Shown: positions 5,549 through 13,137, numbered from the stretch's first letter. The stretch is DNA of 14,008 nt from Desulfurococcales archaeon (GCA_015521265.1 WAON01000214.1:1-14008), one strand, 5' to 3'. Program-made: numbers and translations. The notes: generated by a model not told the origin, from the letters alone.

Positions 5549-7504
5549 TTACTTGTATGCTGTAATATGTATAGTGTCGAGTATTCTGGGAGTGAATATA
5601 TTAGTTGATGCTGGATAACCCGATGCACTAGACCTAACATACCTAGCTATTAATCGTGCAAGGGTTGTTATAGCGGTAGGCTCTCCATGGTTCAATATAA
5701 TGTTTCTTGGTTTTGGATAAATATTTCTCACATACCTTAACAGCTCGCTCTGATCACTATGTCCACTGAAACCTTCAATACTGTAAACCTCCATGTTAAT
5801 CCTAATAAGCTCTACACGATTATCGACAACAACCTGTAACTCCCTAAGACCATCCTTAATCATCCTACCAAGGGTGCCTTCAGCCTGATACCCTACGAAT
5901 ACTAGGCTATTCCTAGGATCACTAGCGAGTAGTTTCAAGTACTCGACGGCAGGGCCGCCGGTAAGCATACCGCTTGTAGCGATAATTATGGAAGGCCTAT
6001 CCTCAACAATATCCGGCCTTGCAGTCCTACCCTCAACGATCTTGAAGAAATCGGCTGTAAATGGGTTATCACCCCTATAAATCATCTCCTTAAGATTCTT
6101 GTTTAGATACTCCGGGTACTGGGTATGTATAGCGGTAACCTCGTTTACAAGGCCTTCAATATAGATGTTAACCTTCGGAAGGAATCCACGATTAATAGCA
6201 TCACTCAACACAAGCATTATTTCCTGTCCACGTCCCACGGCGAAGACAGGGATCAAAACTATACCGTTCCGCTCCATAGTCTTGCGAATAACCCTTATTA
6301 GTTCAAGCTCAGCCTCCCTACGGCTCTGCTGACGTGTAGCACCATAAGTAGACTCCATAATCAACGTTTCAACACGTGGAAACCTATCATTAGCTTTGCT
6401 GAGAAGCCTTGTATGAGTATACTTGAAATCACCGGTATACACTATATTGTGAAGCCCCATACCGATATGGAGATGAACAATAGCAGATCCAAGTATGTGG
6501 CCTGCATTATACATTGTAACCTTAATATCCGGAGCTACATCAGTAACTTCAGCATACTCCAGCTGTATAGTGTGGAGTATCATTGTAACCATATCCTTCT
6601 CAGTATATGGTAGGGGCTTCCCCTCCCTCTGCGTAACATCTATGAAGTCCTTGATCATGATCGTCATTAATTCACGGGTAGGCTTAGTAACATAGACTGG
6701 ACCCCTATAACCATACTTGTAGAGGAGGGGGACTAAGCCCACGTGGTCTAGGTGGGCGTGGGTCACTATTACGGCATCTAGCTCTGCAAGCCTTAATTGA
6801 TCAATATCTATAAATGGATACGCTTTATCGAAGTTAGATCCCGCACCAACGTTAACGCCAAAATCTAGAAGTACCCTGCTCTCCCTAGTTTCAACAAGTA
6901 TAGCAGACCTACCGACTTCCATGAATCCTCCTAATGCTGTTATTCGTACATAGTTGTTCTTAAAGATCACATCCCTATGAATCCTTTCACCAATATACCT
7001 TAGAAACTTTAACCGGTAATCACTCTCGTTAAGAATACTGTACATTACGGATTTCAACGTCTTAGATTCTAGGGGTGAAGCCCTCCAAACCTCTGGCCTC
7101 CAACCCGTCTCGGCTAGTATTTGGTGTCTAAGCTTAGCACCCTTACCAATAACCATTCCAGGCTTCTCGGCTTTAATCCAAACCTCTCCAAGGGTTCGAT
7201 CAAAAACAATACTACTAGGATCAACACCTGCCTCCGGCGGGATAATCTGCAGTATCTTCTCCTTAGCCTGCTCAGGCGGCAACCTAACATCTGGATCAGC
7301 CCTGATCACAAGCCTCTTCCTAACTTTCTTCGCAATAGCCTTTACATGGTCGAAATACTTAGCAATAGCCTGCCGATTCCTAACGTACAGCACGATCTCG
7401 GGGCCTTCAAACTCTATATTAGTCAATACAAGCTCCGGGGGAAGCTCCATTATAATCCTCTTAATAAGCTCAGCCCTATTCCTGTCAAGCATAACCCTCT
7501 TCAA
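5549..7504 (-). CDS. aCPSF1 / FttA, KH-domain beta-CASP ribonuclease (transcription termination)
   Basis: Archaeal CPSF1 (FttA) is an endo/exoribonuclease that cuts nascent RNA and drives factor-dependent transcription termination. Residues 1-180 form the N-terminal KH-type region, with the GxxG loop in MVIGKGAKL (117-125). The metallo-beta-lactamase core has HAHLDH (249-254), His336 in NAGHILGS and Asp359 in YTGDF. Beta-CASP motifs are Glu384 in MESTYG, His582 in FSGHSD and His606 in LNHGEPT. All metal ligands are intact, so it should be catalytic. Length 651 aa is normal. The TTG start at 7504 has GGTG 7 nt upstream; an ATG four codons later has GAGG only 3 nt away. It lies downstream of a psmB gene, a neighbourhood I recall from other archaea. 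The 204-nt upstream gap suggests its own regulated leader. Confidence 0.97.
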   Translation of the reverse strand: MKRVMLDRNRAELIKRIIMELPPELVLTNIEFEGPEIVLYVRNRQAIAKYFDHVKAIAKKVRKRLVIRADPDVRLPPEQAKEKILQIIPPEAGVDPSSIVFDRTLGEVWIKAEKPGMVIGKGAKLRHQILAETGWRPEVWRASPLESKTLKSVMYSILNESDYRLKFLRYIGERIHRDVIFKNNYVRITALGGFMEVGRSAILVETRESRVLLDFGVNVGAGSNFDKAYPFIDIDQLRLAELDAVIVTHAHLDHVGLVPLLYKYGYRGPVYVTKPTRELMTIMIKDFIDVTQREGKPLPYTEKDMVTMILHTIQLEYAEVTDVAPDIKVTMYNAGHILGSAIVHLHIGMGLHNIVYTGDFKYTHTRLLSKANDRFPRVETLIMESTYGATRQQSRREAELELIRVIRKTMERNGIVLIPVFAVGRGQEIMLVLSDAINRGFLPKVNIYIEGLVNEVTAIHTQYPEYLNKNLKEMIYRGDNPFTADFFKIVEGRTARPDIVEDRPSIIIATSGMLTGGPAVEYLKLLASDPRNSLVFVGYQAEGTLGRMIKDGLRELQVVVDNRVELIRINMEVYSIEGFSGHSDQSELLRYVRNIYPKPRNIILNHGEPTAITTLARLIARYVRSSASGYPASTNIFTPRILDTIHITAYK

Positions 7505-7708
7505 CTATAAACACCAACACTCACTCACGTAGTTCTACGTCTGATCGAGAGGACCACCAAGCCGTGATCACTACGAGCAGTCCCGACTATACCGGTGTTA
7601 AACTGGTATGTAGAGGTTTAACCATGTAGTAGAACATTATTATACTGAGATCAGCCTACTCCTCATAACCAAGATATAATTAAGGAGTTTAAAATATTTT
7701 CCCAAACA
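7505..7708 (-). promoter_or_regulatory. Leader/promoter region of aCPSF1 with several dyads
   Basis: No gene is visible here. Seen directly: ACGTAG-TT-CTACGT at 7527-7540, the perfect palindrome GTGATCAC at 7564-7571, and TACCGGT-GTTAA-ACTGGTA at 7590-7608. Two T/A-rich candidates for minus-strand TATA boxes are GGTTAAACC (7615-7623) and the GTTTAAC around 7596-7602. Either would give a 5' leader of roughly 65-90 nt, long for this genome. The first dyad sits about 25 nt before the aCPSF1 start and can fold as a short stem with a GAAC loop. Function is unknown. Confidence 0.35.
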
Positions 7709-8329
7709 TTATTGTTGAGAAACCAGCTTCTTCTCCCGTATAAACGTGTATTCTCTAACACCCTCCCGTCCAATAATAACTACATCAACGCCCTCACCGG
7801 AAAAACCATCCCTCCTCATAGCGGCTAATACTGCTTTCTTCGCAAGCTCCACTGCATCTTCAACCTTCAAATCCCTACTATAACCCTCCTCGAGTACCCC
7901 GATAGCCGTCGGTGATCCAGACCCGGTAGCCATGTATTCCTCCCTACTAATAGTCCCGTAAAGATCTAGATAATACAGCTGGGGACCAGTACCATCAACA
8001 CCGCCGAGAAGTAGCTGGACTATGAAGGGGTAAACTCTCAAGTATGCTGTAAGGATCAATGACATATTTGATGCTAAAGCCGAGATCTTCATTTGCGAAC
8101 CAGTATCATTATAATACTTCCTCGCAATATACCGAGCCTGCTCAACAAGGAACTGTGCATCAGCAACTAAGCCACTAATAGTTAAAGCGGCATAATTAGT
8201 TATCAACTGTATCTTCTTAACCCTCTTATGAGCGATAAAAGAACCTGCAGTAGCTCTCTTATCAGCAGCAAGTACAACGTGATCACCAGCTATTAATCCA
8301 ACAGTCGTAGTTTTAGACTCCCTAACCAT
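7709..8329 (-). CDS. psmB: Proteasome beta subunit, catalytic type
   Basis: This is the active-type 20S proteasome beta subunit. Residues 7-9 are the TTT motif, in SKTTTVGL; Thr7 would become Thr1 after removal of a six-residue propeptide. Asp17 (LAADKR) and Lys33 (HKRVKK) are at the right distances, and the SGEGVDVV segment is present. The mature part is 200 aa, as usual. Lys precedes Thr1, where Gly is common. The open frame extends to 8500, but that part encodes an unrelated hydrophobic stretch that runs into the divergent G1P dehydrogenase gene. ATG 8329 and ATG 8356 are both plausible; the latter gives a 15-residue propeptide and could be nearly leaderless from a TATA-like TTAATAAC at 8384-8391. 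aCPSF1 lies downstream. With the Thr1-less subunit it probably forms mixed beta rings. Confidence 0.95.
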   Translation of the reverse strand: MVRESKTTTVGLIAGDHVVLAADKRATAGSFIAHKRVKKIQLITNYAALTISGLVADAQFLVEQARYIARKYYNDTGSQMKISALASNMSLILTAYLRVYPFIVQLLLGGVDGTGPQLYYLDLYGTISREEYMATGSGSPTAIGVLEEGYSRDLKVEDAVELAKKAVLAAMRRDGFSGEGVDVVIIGREGVREYTFIREKKLVSQQ

Positions 8330-8383
8330 CCCATTCAAACCCCCAATACAAAACATCCCGGCAGGGAAGAGACACTGATACAT

Positions 8384-8391
8384 GTTATTAA
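8384..8391 (-). promoter_or_regulatory. Putative TATA box of catalytic psmB
   Basis: TTAATAAC on the minus strand would place the RNA start near 8362, a few nt before ATG 8356 and about 33 nt before ATG 8329. It lies in the short region divergent from G1P dehydrogenase. Confidence 0.3.
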
Positions 8392-8428
8392 GGATTACTA
8401 ACAATGCTATTAAACATATAGCATAGAC

Positions 8429-8437
8429 TATTAAAAA
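8429..8437 (+). promoter_or_regulatory. Putative TATA box of G1P dehydrogenase gene
   Basis: TATTAAAAA on the plus strand predicts an RNA start near 8459-8463. This gives a short leader containing GGTGGTG (8467-8473) and favours the TTG at 8483 as start codon. Confidence 0.45.
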
Positions 8438-8482
8438 CTCCGTTTTACCAGGAACCACATACACCCGGTGGTGTATCAGGTT

Positions 8483-9547
8483 TTGAATAGGAAGATACAC
8501 GAGATAACCCTGCCGTTGAAAGTAATTATAGGTTCAGGGATCCTAGATAAAATACCCGAGTACCTGGAGGCTATGAAGCTAACCAATAACTATCCAGTCG
8601 GAATAGTTAGCGGGCCGAAAACCTATGAAGTAGCCGGAAAACTAGTCGAAAAAGCCCTCGATGAAGAGGGGTATAGTGTTTACTCTTGGAAAATAACTAG
8701 TGCACACGTAGAAACAGCTGAGAAAATAGCTTCTGAAACTAAGAGTAAGGAAGTAGTAATATATCTAGGAGTAGGCGGGGGTAAATCAATCGATATAGCG
8801 AAATATAGTGCACACGTTAACAACGGCTACTTTATCAGCGTACCCACAGCAGCAAGCCATGACGGTATAGCATCGCCCTTCGCATCACTCAAAGGAACCG
8901 AGAAGCCTACAAGTGTGAGAGCAGTAACACCCTACGCTATAATAGCAGATATAGACGTTATAACCAGGGCTCCGCCGCGGCTTAACCGTGCCGGTGTAGG
9001 GGACCTCATAGGGAAACTAACAGCAGTAAAAGACTGGGAGCTAGCACACAGGCTTAAAGGAGAATACTATGGAGAATACGCCGCCCAACTAGCACTACTC
9101 TCAGCAAAACATGTTCTAAGATACCATGAATTAATAGCCAGTGGAAACCCGGATGGTATAAGGGTGCTCGTAGAAGCATTGATAAGTAGTGGTGTAGCAA
9201 TGTGTATAGCTGGTTCAAGCAGGCCGGCCAGTGGATCAGAACACTTATTCAGCCACGCCCTAGACTTAATAGCGCCCGGAAAAGCACTACACGGAGAACA
9301 AGTAGCACTCGGAACAATAATGATGCTATACCTGTACGGAGACCCTGCTTGGAGGAAGGTTAAGAGGATAATGAAGAAGATAGGCTTACCAACAACTGCT
9401 AAAGAACTAGGAGTATCGGCTGAAACAATAGTTAAAGCATTACTAATAGCACACAAGATAAGACCGGAAAGATACACTATACTAGGAGAAAACGGGTTAA
9501 CAGAAGAAGCAGCTTGGAGGCTTATAAGGGAAACAGGTATCGCCTAA
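8483..9547 (+). CDS. egsA: sn-Glycerol-1-phosphate dehydrogenase
   Basis: The enzyme reduces dihydroxyacetone phosphate to sn-glycerol-1-phosphate with NAD(P)H, setting the archaeal stereochemistry of membrane lipids. With the start used here the glycine-rich nucleotide site GVGGGKSIDIAK is at about 96-107. SVPTAASHDGIASPFAS follows, then the zinc ligands Asp174 (GVGDLIGK), His254 (SEHLFSHALD) and His270 (ALHGEQV). The length, 354 aa, matches the family. TTG 8483 is chosen because GGTGGTG ends 9 nt upstream and the protein then begins just before the first conserved strand. GTG 8468 adds five residues and has no ribosome binding site. The gene diverges from the catalytic proteasome beta gene and converges with the FKBP gene. 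Confidence 0.96.
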   Translation: MNRKIHEITLPLKVIIGSGILDKIPEYLEAMKLTNNYPVGIVSGPKTYEVAGKLVEKALDEEGYSVYSWKITSAHVETAEKIASETKSKEVVIYLGVGGGKSIDIAKYSAHVNNGYFISVPTAASHDGIASPFASLKGTEKPTSVRAVTPYAIIADIDVITRAPPRLNRAGVGDLIGKLTAVKDWELAHRLKGEYYGEYAAQLALLSAKHVLRYHELIASGNPDGIRVLVEALISSGVAMCIAGSSRPASGSEHLFSHALDLIAPGKALHGEQVALGTIMMLYLYGDPAWRKVKRIMKKIGLPTTAKELGVSAETIVKALLIAHKIRPERYTILGENGLTEEAAWRLIRETGIA

Positions 9548-9561
9548 TAAAACACTACCTT

Positions 9562-10377
9562 TTACTCTCCACTACTGCTATTACTCTCAGCTACACCCTC
9601 TCCACTGCTTTCCTGCCCAGCTCCAGCTGCTTCGACGACTTCACTCTCCTCCTCCTTCCCCTCTACCTTCTTTTCCTCCTTAGGCTTAGCAAACTCTACA
9701 ACTTCCACGAATACTACTCTATTAATCTTATCCTTGAAGAACTTGTGTACATCTGCTGCAAAGGATATCTTCCCATACTGTAGATCCTTCTTAGCCATAT
9801 ACTTTGACGGGATCTTAACGGTTACCTCCTTCTTATCCCCGTCAACCACTATCTCCAATTCCTCACTAGGTATTTGGAGGTGTCTAACAGCAAGGGCTCT
9901 AACCTTATCCTCTAAGGATTCAAGCTTCGCTACAACTTTAACCTTAAACACCAACGTTTTACCAGCCAGTGGATGGTTAAAATCTACTATTACTCTACCA
10001 CCACTAATCCCTTTAACGATCCCCCTCTGACCACCGATCTCTACTACGTCTCCAATATTAACATTAATGTTTCGACGCCTAAACTCCCTGAGACTATACA
10101 CCTTAACCTTGCTGGGATCCCTTTGCCCAAAAGCCTTCTCAGGCGGTACAATAACTTCTTTCTCCTCACCAACATTCATCTCCTTTAAAGCGTTTTCTAC
10201 GACTTCATTAATCCATCCTTTGCCTATGACTACTAGTATTGGACCGTACAGCCTGTTTGGCTCATATATGTTCTCCTTCCTAGCAATCTCTTCAATAGTA
10301 GTATCAACTACATTACCAGTCTCCTTAACTCTAACAACATAATCAACTAACACGAAGTCGCCATCACTAAAACCCAT
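9562..10377 (-). CDS. Long-type archaeal FKBP peptidyl-prolyl isomerase (SlyD-like)
   Basis: This is a prolyl isomerase and probable chaperone. After the start, FSDGDFVLVDYVVRV opens an FKBP domain. VIGKGWINEVVENALKEMNVGEEKEVIVPPEKAFGQRDPSKV is the FKBP core running into the inserted flap domain. FNHPLAGKTLVFKVKVV closes the FKBP fold. A second C-terminal domain (about 155-230), characteristic of long archaeal FKBPs, follows. The last 40 residues are Glu/Lys then Glu/Ser/Gly-rich and probably disordered. ATG 10377 gives 271 aa; GGTGG lies 5 nt upstream. The open frame continues 21 codons further but crosses the promoter. There is no signal peptide, so it is cytoplasmic. It converges with G1P dehydrogenase, leaving 14 bp between the stops. 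Confidence 0.94.
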   Translation of the reverse strand: MGFSDGDFVLVDYVVRVKETGNVVDTTIEEIARKENIYEPNRLYGPILVVIGKGWINEVVENALKEMNVGEEKEVIVPPEKAFGQRDPSKVKVYSLREFRRRNINVNIGDVVEIGGQRGIVKGISGGRVIVDFNHPLAGKTLVFKVKVVAKLESLEDKVRALAVRHLQIPSEELEIVVDGDKKEVTVKIPSKYMAKKDLQYGKISFAADVHKFFKDKINRVVFVEVVEFAKPKEEKKVEGKEEESEVVEAAGAGQESSGEGVAESNSSSGE

Positions 10378-10412
10378 AGCTACCACCTTGAACAATAAAA
10401 TAACATAAACCA

Positions 10413-10421
10413 ATTTATAAA
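10413..10421 (-). promoter_or_regulatory. TATA box of FKBP gene
   Basis: The minus strand reads ATTTATAAATT, a good archaeal TATA match, about 40 nt before ATG 10377. RNA would begin near 10391, leaving a short leader with GGTGG. Confidence 0.55.
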
Positions 10422-10426
10422 TGAGT

Positions 10427-10436
10427 AATATTAAAA
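10427..10436 (+). promoter_or_regulatory. TATA box of small membrane protein gene
   Basis: ATATTAAAAG on the plus strand predicts an RNA start near 10458-10462, just ahead of ATG 10472. It abuts the divergent FKBP TATA box (10413-10421), so the two promoters probably compete for TBP/TFB. Confidence 0.45.
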
Positions 10437-10471
10437 GCATATCCGTTAAAACATATACATGGTATGCGGGA

Positions 10472-10765
10472 ATGAATAGGGAAGATCAGAGAATCATACT
10501 GATAATATTAATCGCCGCCAGCCTAATCGGTGCATTCGTAATACTCGTAGCAAACCAGGACAGCCAGCGCAGAATAAACTACTATGAATCCCCAAGAGGT
10601 GTCTTGGAGAGGGCTTTAAATAGATCGGCTGACAGAGAATATAATGAAACACTAATGATACACAATACTAGGCTTGCAATAGGACTAGTCCTAATGATCA
10701 TACTTATAGGTAGTATAGGTTTATTTAGGGATAGGATAAGAAATAGTGCTGAAGAATACATTTAG
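10472..10765 (+). CDS. Small two-helix membrane protein of unknown function
   Basis: I do not recognise the family. The 97-aa protein has two clear hydrophobic segments, about 8-28 (IILIILIAASLIGAFVILVA) and 68-85 (LAIGLVLMIILIGSIGLF). A hydrophilic loop of about 40 residues joins them, and a short charged tail (RDRIRNSAEEYI) follows. The loop contains two N-glycosylation sequons, Asn50-Arg-Ser and Asn58-Glu-Thr, consistent with it facing outward, but flanking charges do not settle topology. ATG 10472 is used because the predicted TATA box at 10427-10436 would place the RNA start just upstream; an in-frame ATG at 10421 lies inside the promoter region. It diverges from FKBP and ends 3 nt from the convergent PUA gene. 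Confidence 0.7.
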   Translation: MNREDQRIILIILIAASLIGAFVILVANQDSQRRINYYESPRGVLERALNRSADREYNETLMIHNTRLAIGLVLMIILIGSIGLFRDRIRNSAEEYI

Positions 10766-10768
10766 TTA

Positions 10769-11287
10769 CTAAACAATACTCCAATACTTATCCCCAACTC
10801 GATGTACATTCTTAATAACCCTCCCCTTCTCCATACCCTCAACAACTGATGAATCAAACAAGGCTTCACCAACTACGAAAGGCTTCAAATACTTCTCATC
10901 CACGACAACAACTGGATCACCCCTATTAAACGATCCATTAATACTCCTAATCCCAGGCCTCATAACATCAGCACCCCTCAACAAGGGTTTAACAGCACCC
11001 ATATCAACAACCACATATGGAATCCAGTTATAACCCCTAGATAAGAGGAAGCGGAGATGAGGATAATACTTGTCATCAATAATAATAAGCCCTGGAACAC
11101 CATCTATAATAATGATCCTTCCCAGCCCCTTATCCTCGAGAACCTCCATCCTTGAATCCTTACTAGCAGGAATCCCCGGATACTTAGCGGATAATACACG
11201 GATAATATTCTTCTTCTCCCGCTTAGACAGCAAGTAACGTTTACCCAAAATACACCAACCACGCAAATAGTTTAACTCTAATACCAT
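10769..11287 (-). CDS. PUA-domain RNA-binding protein, MCT-1/Tma20-like
   Basis: The C-terminal half (about 90-168) is a PUA domain: YVVVDMGAVKPLLRGADVMRPGI is the hallmark strand-helix-strand, followed by GDPVVVVDEK and VGEALF. The N-terminal part (KRYLLSKREKKNII, then GRIIIIDGVPGLIIID) matches the MCT-1 N-domain. MCT-1/Tma20 proteins bind the small ribosomal subunit and act in translation re-initiation and recycling in eukaryotes; the archaeal role is inferred. The length of 172 aa fits. ATG 11287 is likely leaderless, since a TATA box at 11311-11318 would start RNA near 11289. A downstream TTG (codon 14) preceded by GGTG is an alternative. It diverges from the Lsm-eL37 genes. Confidence 0.85.
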   Translation of the reverse strand: MVLELNYLRGWCILGKRYLLSKREKKNIIRVLSAKYPGIPASKDSRMEVLEDKGLGRIIIIDGVPGLIIIDDKYYPHLRFLLSRGYNWIPYVVVDMGAVKPLLRGADVMRPGIRSINGSFNRGDPVVVVDEKYLKPFVVGEALFDSSVVEGMEKGRVIKNVHRVGDKYWSIV

Positions 11288-11310
11288 CCATGAAGCAATA
11301 CCGGGTAAAA

Positions 11311-11318
11311 CTATATAT
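11311..11318 (-). promoter_or_regulatory. TATA box of PUA-protein gene (leaderless start)
   Basis: The minus strand reads ATATATAG, centred about 27 nt before ATG 11287, so the transcript would begin at or within a few nt of the start codon. Confidence 0.5.
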
Positions 11319-11333
11319 TCCTATACATTTATC

Positions 11334-11341
11334 GTTTAAAC
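11334..11341 (+). promoter_or_regulatory. Palindromic TATA box of Lsm-eL37 operon
   Basis: GTTTAAAC predicts an RNA start near 11363-11366 and a leader of about 40 nt. It lies 16 nt beyond the divergent PUA-gene TATA box. Confidence 0.45.
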
Positions 11342-11405
11342 AAGAAATCCACTAGTAACCGGTGAATACGCGGGAAACACTATACAAGGATAGGGGTAGT
11401 CTGTA

Positions 11406-11633
11406 ATGGCTGAAACAGCACATAAAGTACTCCAGGAATCACTGGGAGACATAGTATTAATTAAGCTCAGGGGTAACTACGAGGTTAGAGGGAAGCTTAG
11501 AAGCTACGATCAACACTTAAACATAGTACTCGACGATGCCGAGGAACTGAGAGATGACGGATCAACACGCAAACTTGGAACAATAGTTATCCGAGGAGAC
11601 ACAGTAATACTAATCTCCCCAACGAAAGCCTAG
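11406..11633 (+). CDS. Sm-like archaeal protein (Lsm/SmAP)
   Basis: Archaeal Lsm proteins form heptameric rings that bind U-rich RNA. The 75-aa protein has Sm1, from GDIVLIKLRGNYEVRGKL through the RNA-contact motif SYDQHLNIVL to DDAEEL, and Sm2, GTIVIRGDTVILISP, where IRGD supplies the second base-contact strand. It ends 16 nt before the eL37 gene, a pairing common across archaea that suggests co-expression of an RNA chaperone with the ribosome. The ATG is preceded by GGGGT about 10 nt upstream. Confidence 0.95.
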   Translation: MAETAHKVLQESLGDIVLIKLRGNYEVRGKLRSYDQHLNIVLDDAEELRDDGSTRKLGTIVIRGDTVILISPTKA

Positions 11634-11649
11634 GAATAGGTGAGTATTC

Positions 11650-11838
11650 ATGGGCAAAGGAACACCCAGCATGGGTAAACACGGCAGGAGCAAAACACAT
11701 ATAAGATGCCGCAGATGCGGTAGGAGAGCATTCAACGTAGCAAAAGGATACTGTGCAGCCTGCGGATTTGGAAGGAGTAAAAGGATTAGAAGATACAGCT
11801 GGCAGAACAAGAAATTTAACCGTGTAAGAATAGTTTAA
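11650..11838 (+). CDS. rpl37e: Large ribosomal subunit protein eL37
   Basis: This is a small basic zinc-binding protein of the large subunit. MGKGTPSMGK at the N-terminus is the family signature. The zinc site is Cys20-x2-Cys23 (CRRC) and Cys35-x2-Cys38 (CAAC), followed by the Arg/Lys-rich tail GRSKRIRRYSWQNKK, which contacts rRNA. The 62 aa are typical. GGTGAG ends 5 nt before the ATG, an excellent ribosome binding site. It is the second gene of the Lsm-eL37 unit. Confidence 0.97.
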   Translation: MGKGTPSMGKHGRSKTHIRCRRCGRRAFNVAKGYCAACGFGRSKRIRRYSWQNKKFNRVRIV

Positions 11839-11874
11839 CTCTCATTAACTTTAAGATTCCCACAACCCAGTAAA

Positions 11875-11883
11875 CTATAAATC
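11875..11883 (+). promoter_or_regulatory. Putative TATA box of DegT-family gene
   Basis: CTATAAATC predicts an RNA start near 11905, leaving a leader of about 45 nt before TTG 11951. Confidence 0.45.
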
Positions 11884-11950
11884 TTAAATCACACACACCC
11901 CTTCTAGAACAATGTTAATAGTTGATAGTCTAGATGTGGTGTTATGAAGC

Positions 11951-13057
11951 TTGAAAATTAGGATCCCAATCGCTAAACCCCTCCTTGGAGCTGAAGAGTT
12001 CGAAGCAGTAAAGCGTGTAATGGAGTCCGGAATACTAGCTCATGGGCCCGAAGTAGAAGCTTTCGAGAAGGAATTCGCGGAGTATATTGGTGTTAAACAC
12101 GCTGTAGCAGTAGCTAATGGAACAGCAGCCCTAGATATAGCGTTAAAAGCGATCGGTATAGGGCCAGGAGATGAAGTAATAACAACACCCTTCACCTTCA
12201 TAGCAACGAGTAACGCTATATTATTCCAGGGTGCAAAGCCTGTATTTGCAGACATAGATCCGGAGACATATAATCTAGATCCAGACAACGTACTCGAGAA
12301 AATAACTAGTAAAACAAAAGCTATTATCGTAGTACACTTATACGGGCACCCAGCCGATACGAAGGCTTTCAAGGAAATAGCTGAAGACTATAAGCTGTAC
12401 CTAGTAGAAGACTCTGCCCAAGCCCATGGAGCAGAATATAACGGCGTCAAGGTTGGATCTATAGGCGATGTGGGAGCCTTCAGCTTCTACCCAACGAAAA
12501 ACATGACCACGGGGGAAGGAGGGATGATAACTACTAACAACGATGAAATAGCTAGGAAAGCGAGACTATTGAGAAACCATGGACAATCCGAGAAATACCT
12601 ACACGTAATCCTAGTATACAATCTAAGAATGACGAGTATAGCGGCAGCAATAGGGAGAGTACAATTAAAGAAGCTTGAAGAATTCAATGAGAAGAGGAGG
12701 AGTAATGCTGAAAAACTAACTAAAGGAATCAAGTCGATTAAGGGGTTAAACCCCCCAGTAGAAAAACCATATGCTAAACACGTGTACCACCAATACGTAG
12801 TATGGGTAGGCGAAGAATACCCTCTAACCCGGGATGAGCTACGGAAACACCTACTCAAGAAGGGTATAGGGGCAGCAATACACTATCCACGTCCAGTATT
12901 CCAACAACCACTATACAAGAAACTAGGATACCCACAAAACATATGTCCAAACTCCATCAATGCAAGCAAACACGTATTAAGCCTCCCAGTACACCCAGCA
13001 CTAAGTAGCGAAGACATAGAATACATCCTCGATGCCCTAAAAGAACCAATAAAGTAG
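11951..13057 (+). CDS. DegT/DnrJ/EryC1/StrS-family sugar aminotransferase
   Basis: PLP enzymes of this family transaminate keto-sugars bound to a nucleotide. Visible landmarks are IPIAKPLLGAEE at the start, SGILAHGPEVEAFEKEFA, VANGTAALDIAL (54-65; phosphate binding), VEDSAQAHGA with Asp154 for the PLP ring nitrogen, and SFYPTKNMTTGEGG with Lys183 forming the Schiff base. The length of 368 aa is standard. TTG 11951 has GGTG about 9 nt upstream. An ATG at 11944 is out of frame and ends after five codons. The next gene is a Gfo/Idh oxidoreductase. That pairing suggests conversion of a 3-keto UDP-sugar to a 3-amino sugar, as in GnnA/GnnB-type or methanogen N-glycan pathways. The exact substrate is inferred. 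Confidence 0.93.
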   Translation: MKIRIPIAKPLLGAEEFEAVKRVMESGILAHGPEVEAFEKEFAEYIGVKHAVAVANGTAALDIALKAIGIGPGDEVITTPFTFIATSNAILFQGAKPVFADIDPETYNLDPDNVLEKITSKTKAIIVVHLYGHPADTKAFKEIAEDYKLYLVEDSAQAHGAEYNGVKVGSIGDVGAFSFYPTKNMTTGEGGMITTNNDEIARKARLLRNHGQSEKYLHVILVYNLRMTSIAAAIGRVQLKKLEEFNEKRRSNAEKLTKGIKSIKGLNPPVEKPYAKHVYHQYVVWVGEEYPLTRDELRKHLLKKGIGAAIHYPRPVFQQPLYKKLGYPQNICPNSINASKHVLSLPVHPALSSEDIEYILDALKEPIK

Positions 13058-13137
13058 ATAGAACCACTTACTTATAACTAGCCCCATACATGAATACGTA
13101 ATAGAACACTCTAGCCCCGACGGAGGCAATACCTAGA

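Noticed and set aside
5521..5640. N-terminal extension of nadM
   Set aside because: It overlaps the aCPSF1 3' end and adds 40 residues before the nucleotide-binding strand. TTG 5520 with AGGTG fits the family length.
7121..7510. Plus-strand open frame opposite the aCPSF1 N-terminus
   Set aside because: It is antisense to the conserved KH region with no recognisable domain or ribosome site.
7625..7665. C/D-box sRNA on the minus strand (ATGAGGA followed by CTGA)
   Set aside because: Only about 5 nt separate the boxes, too few for a guide, and there is no matching second box pair.
8330..8500. N-terminal extension of the catalytic psmB with a hydrophobic, membrane-like stretch
   Set aside because: It is only the open frame upstream of the real start. 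It crosses the divergent promoter region and overlaps the G1P dehydrogenase start, and beta subunits have short propeptides.
11944..11961. ATG-initiated five-codon ORF before the DegT-family gene
   Set aside because: GGTG is only 2 nt from this ATG, and the stop falls inside the aminotransferase frame without a coupling-type overlap. It is most likely chance.
12040..12372. Open frame opposite the aminotransferase
   Set aside because: It is antisense to a gene with intact PLP motifs, has no family signal, and is a by-product of codon bias.
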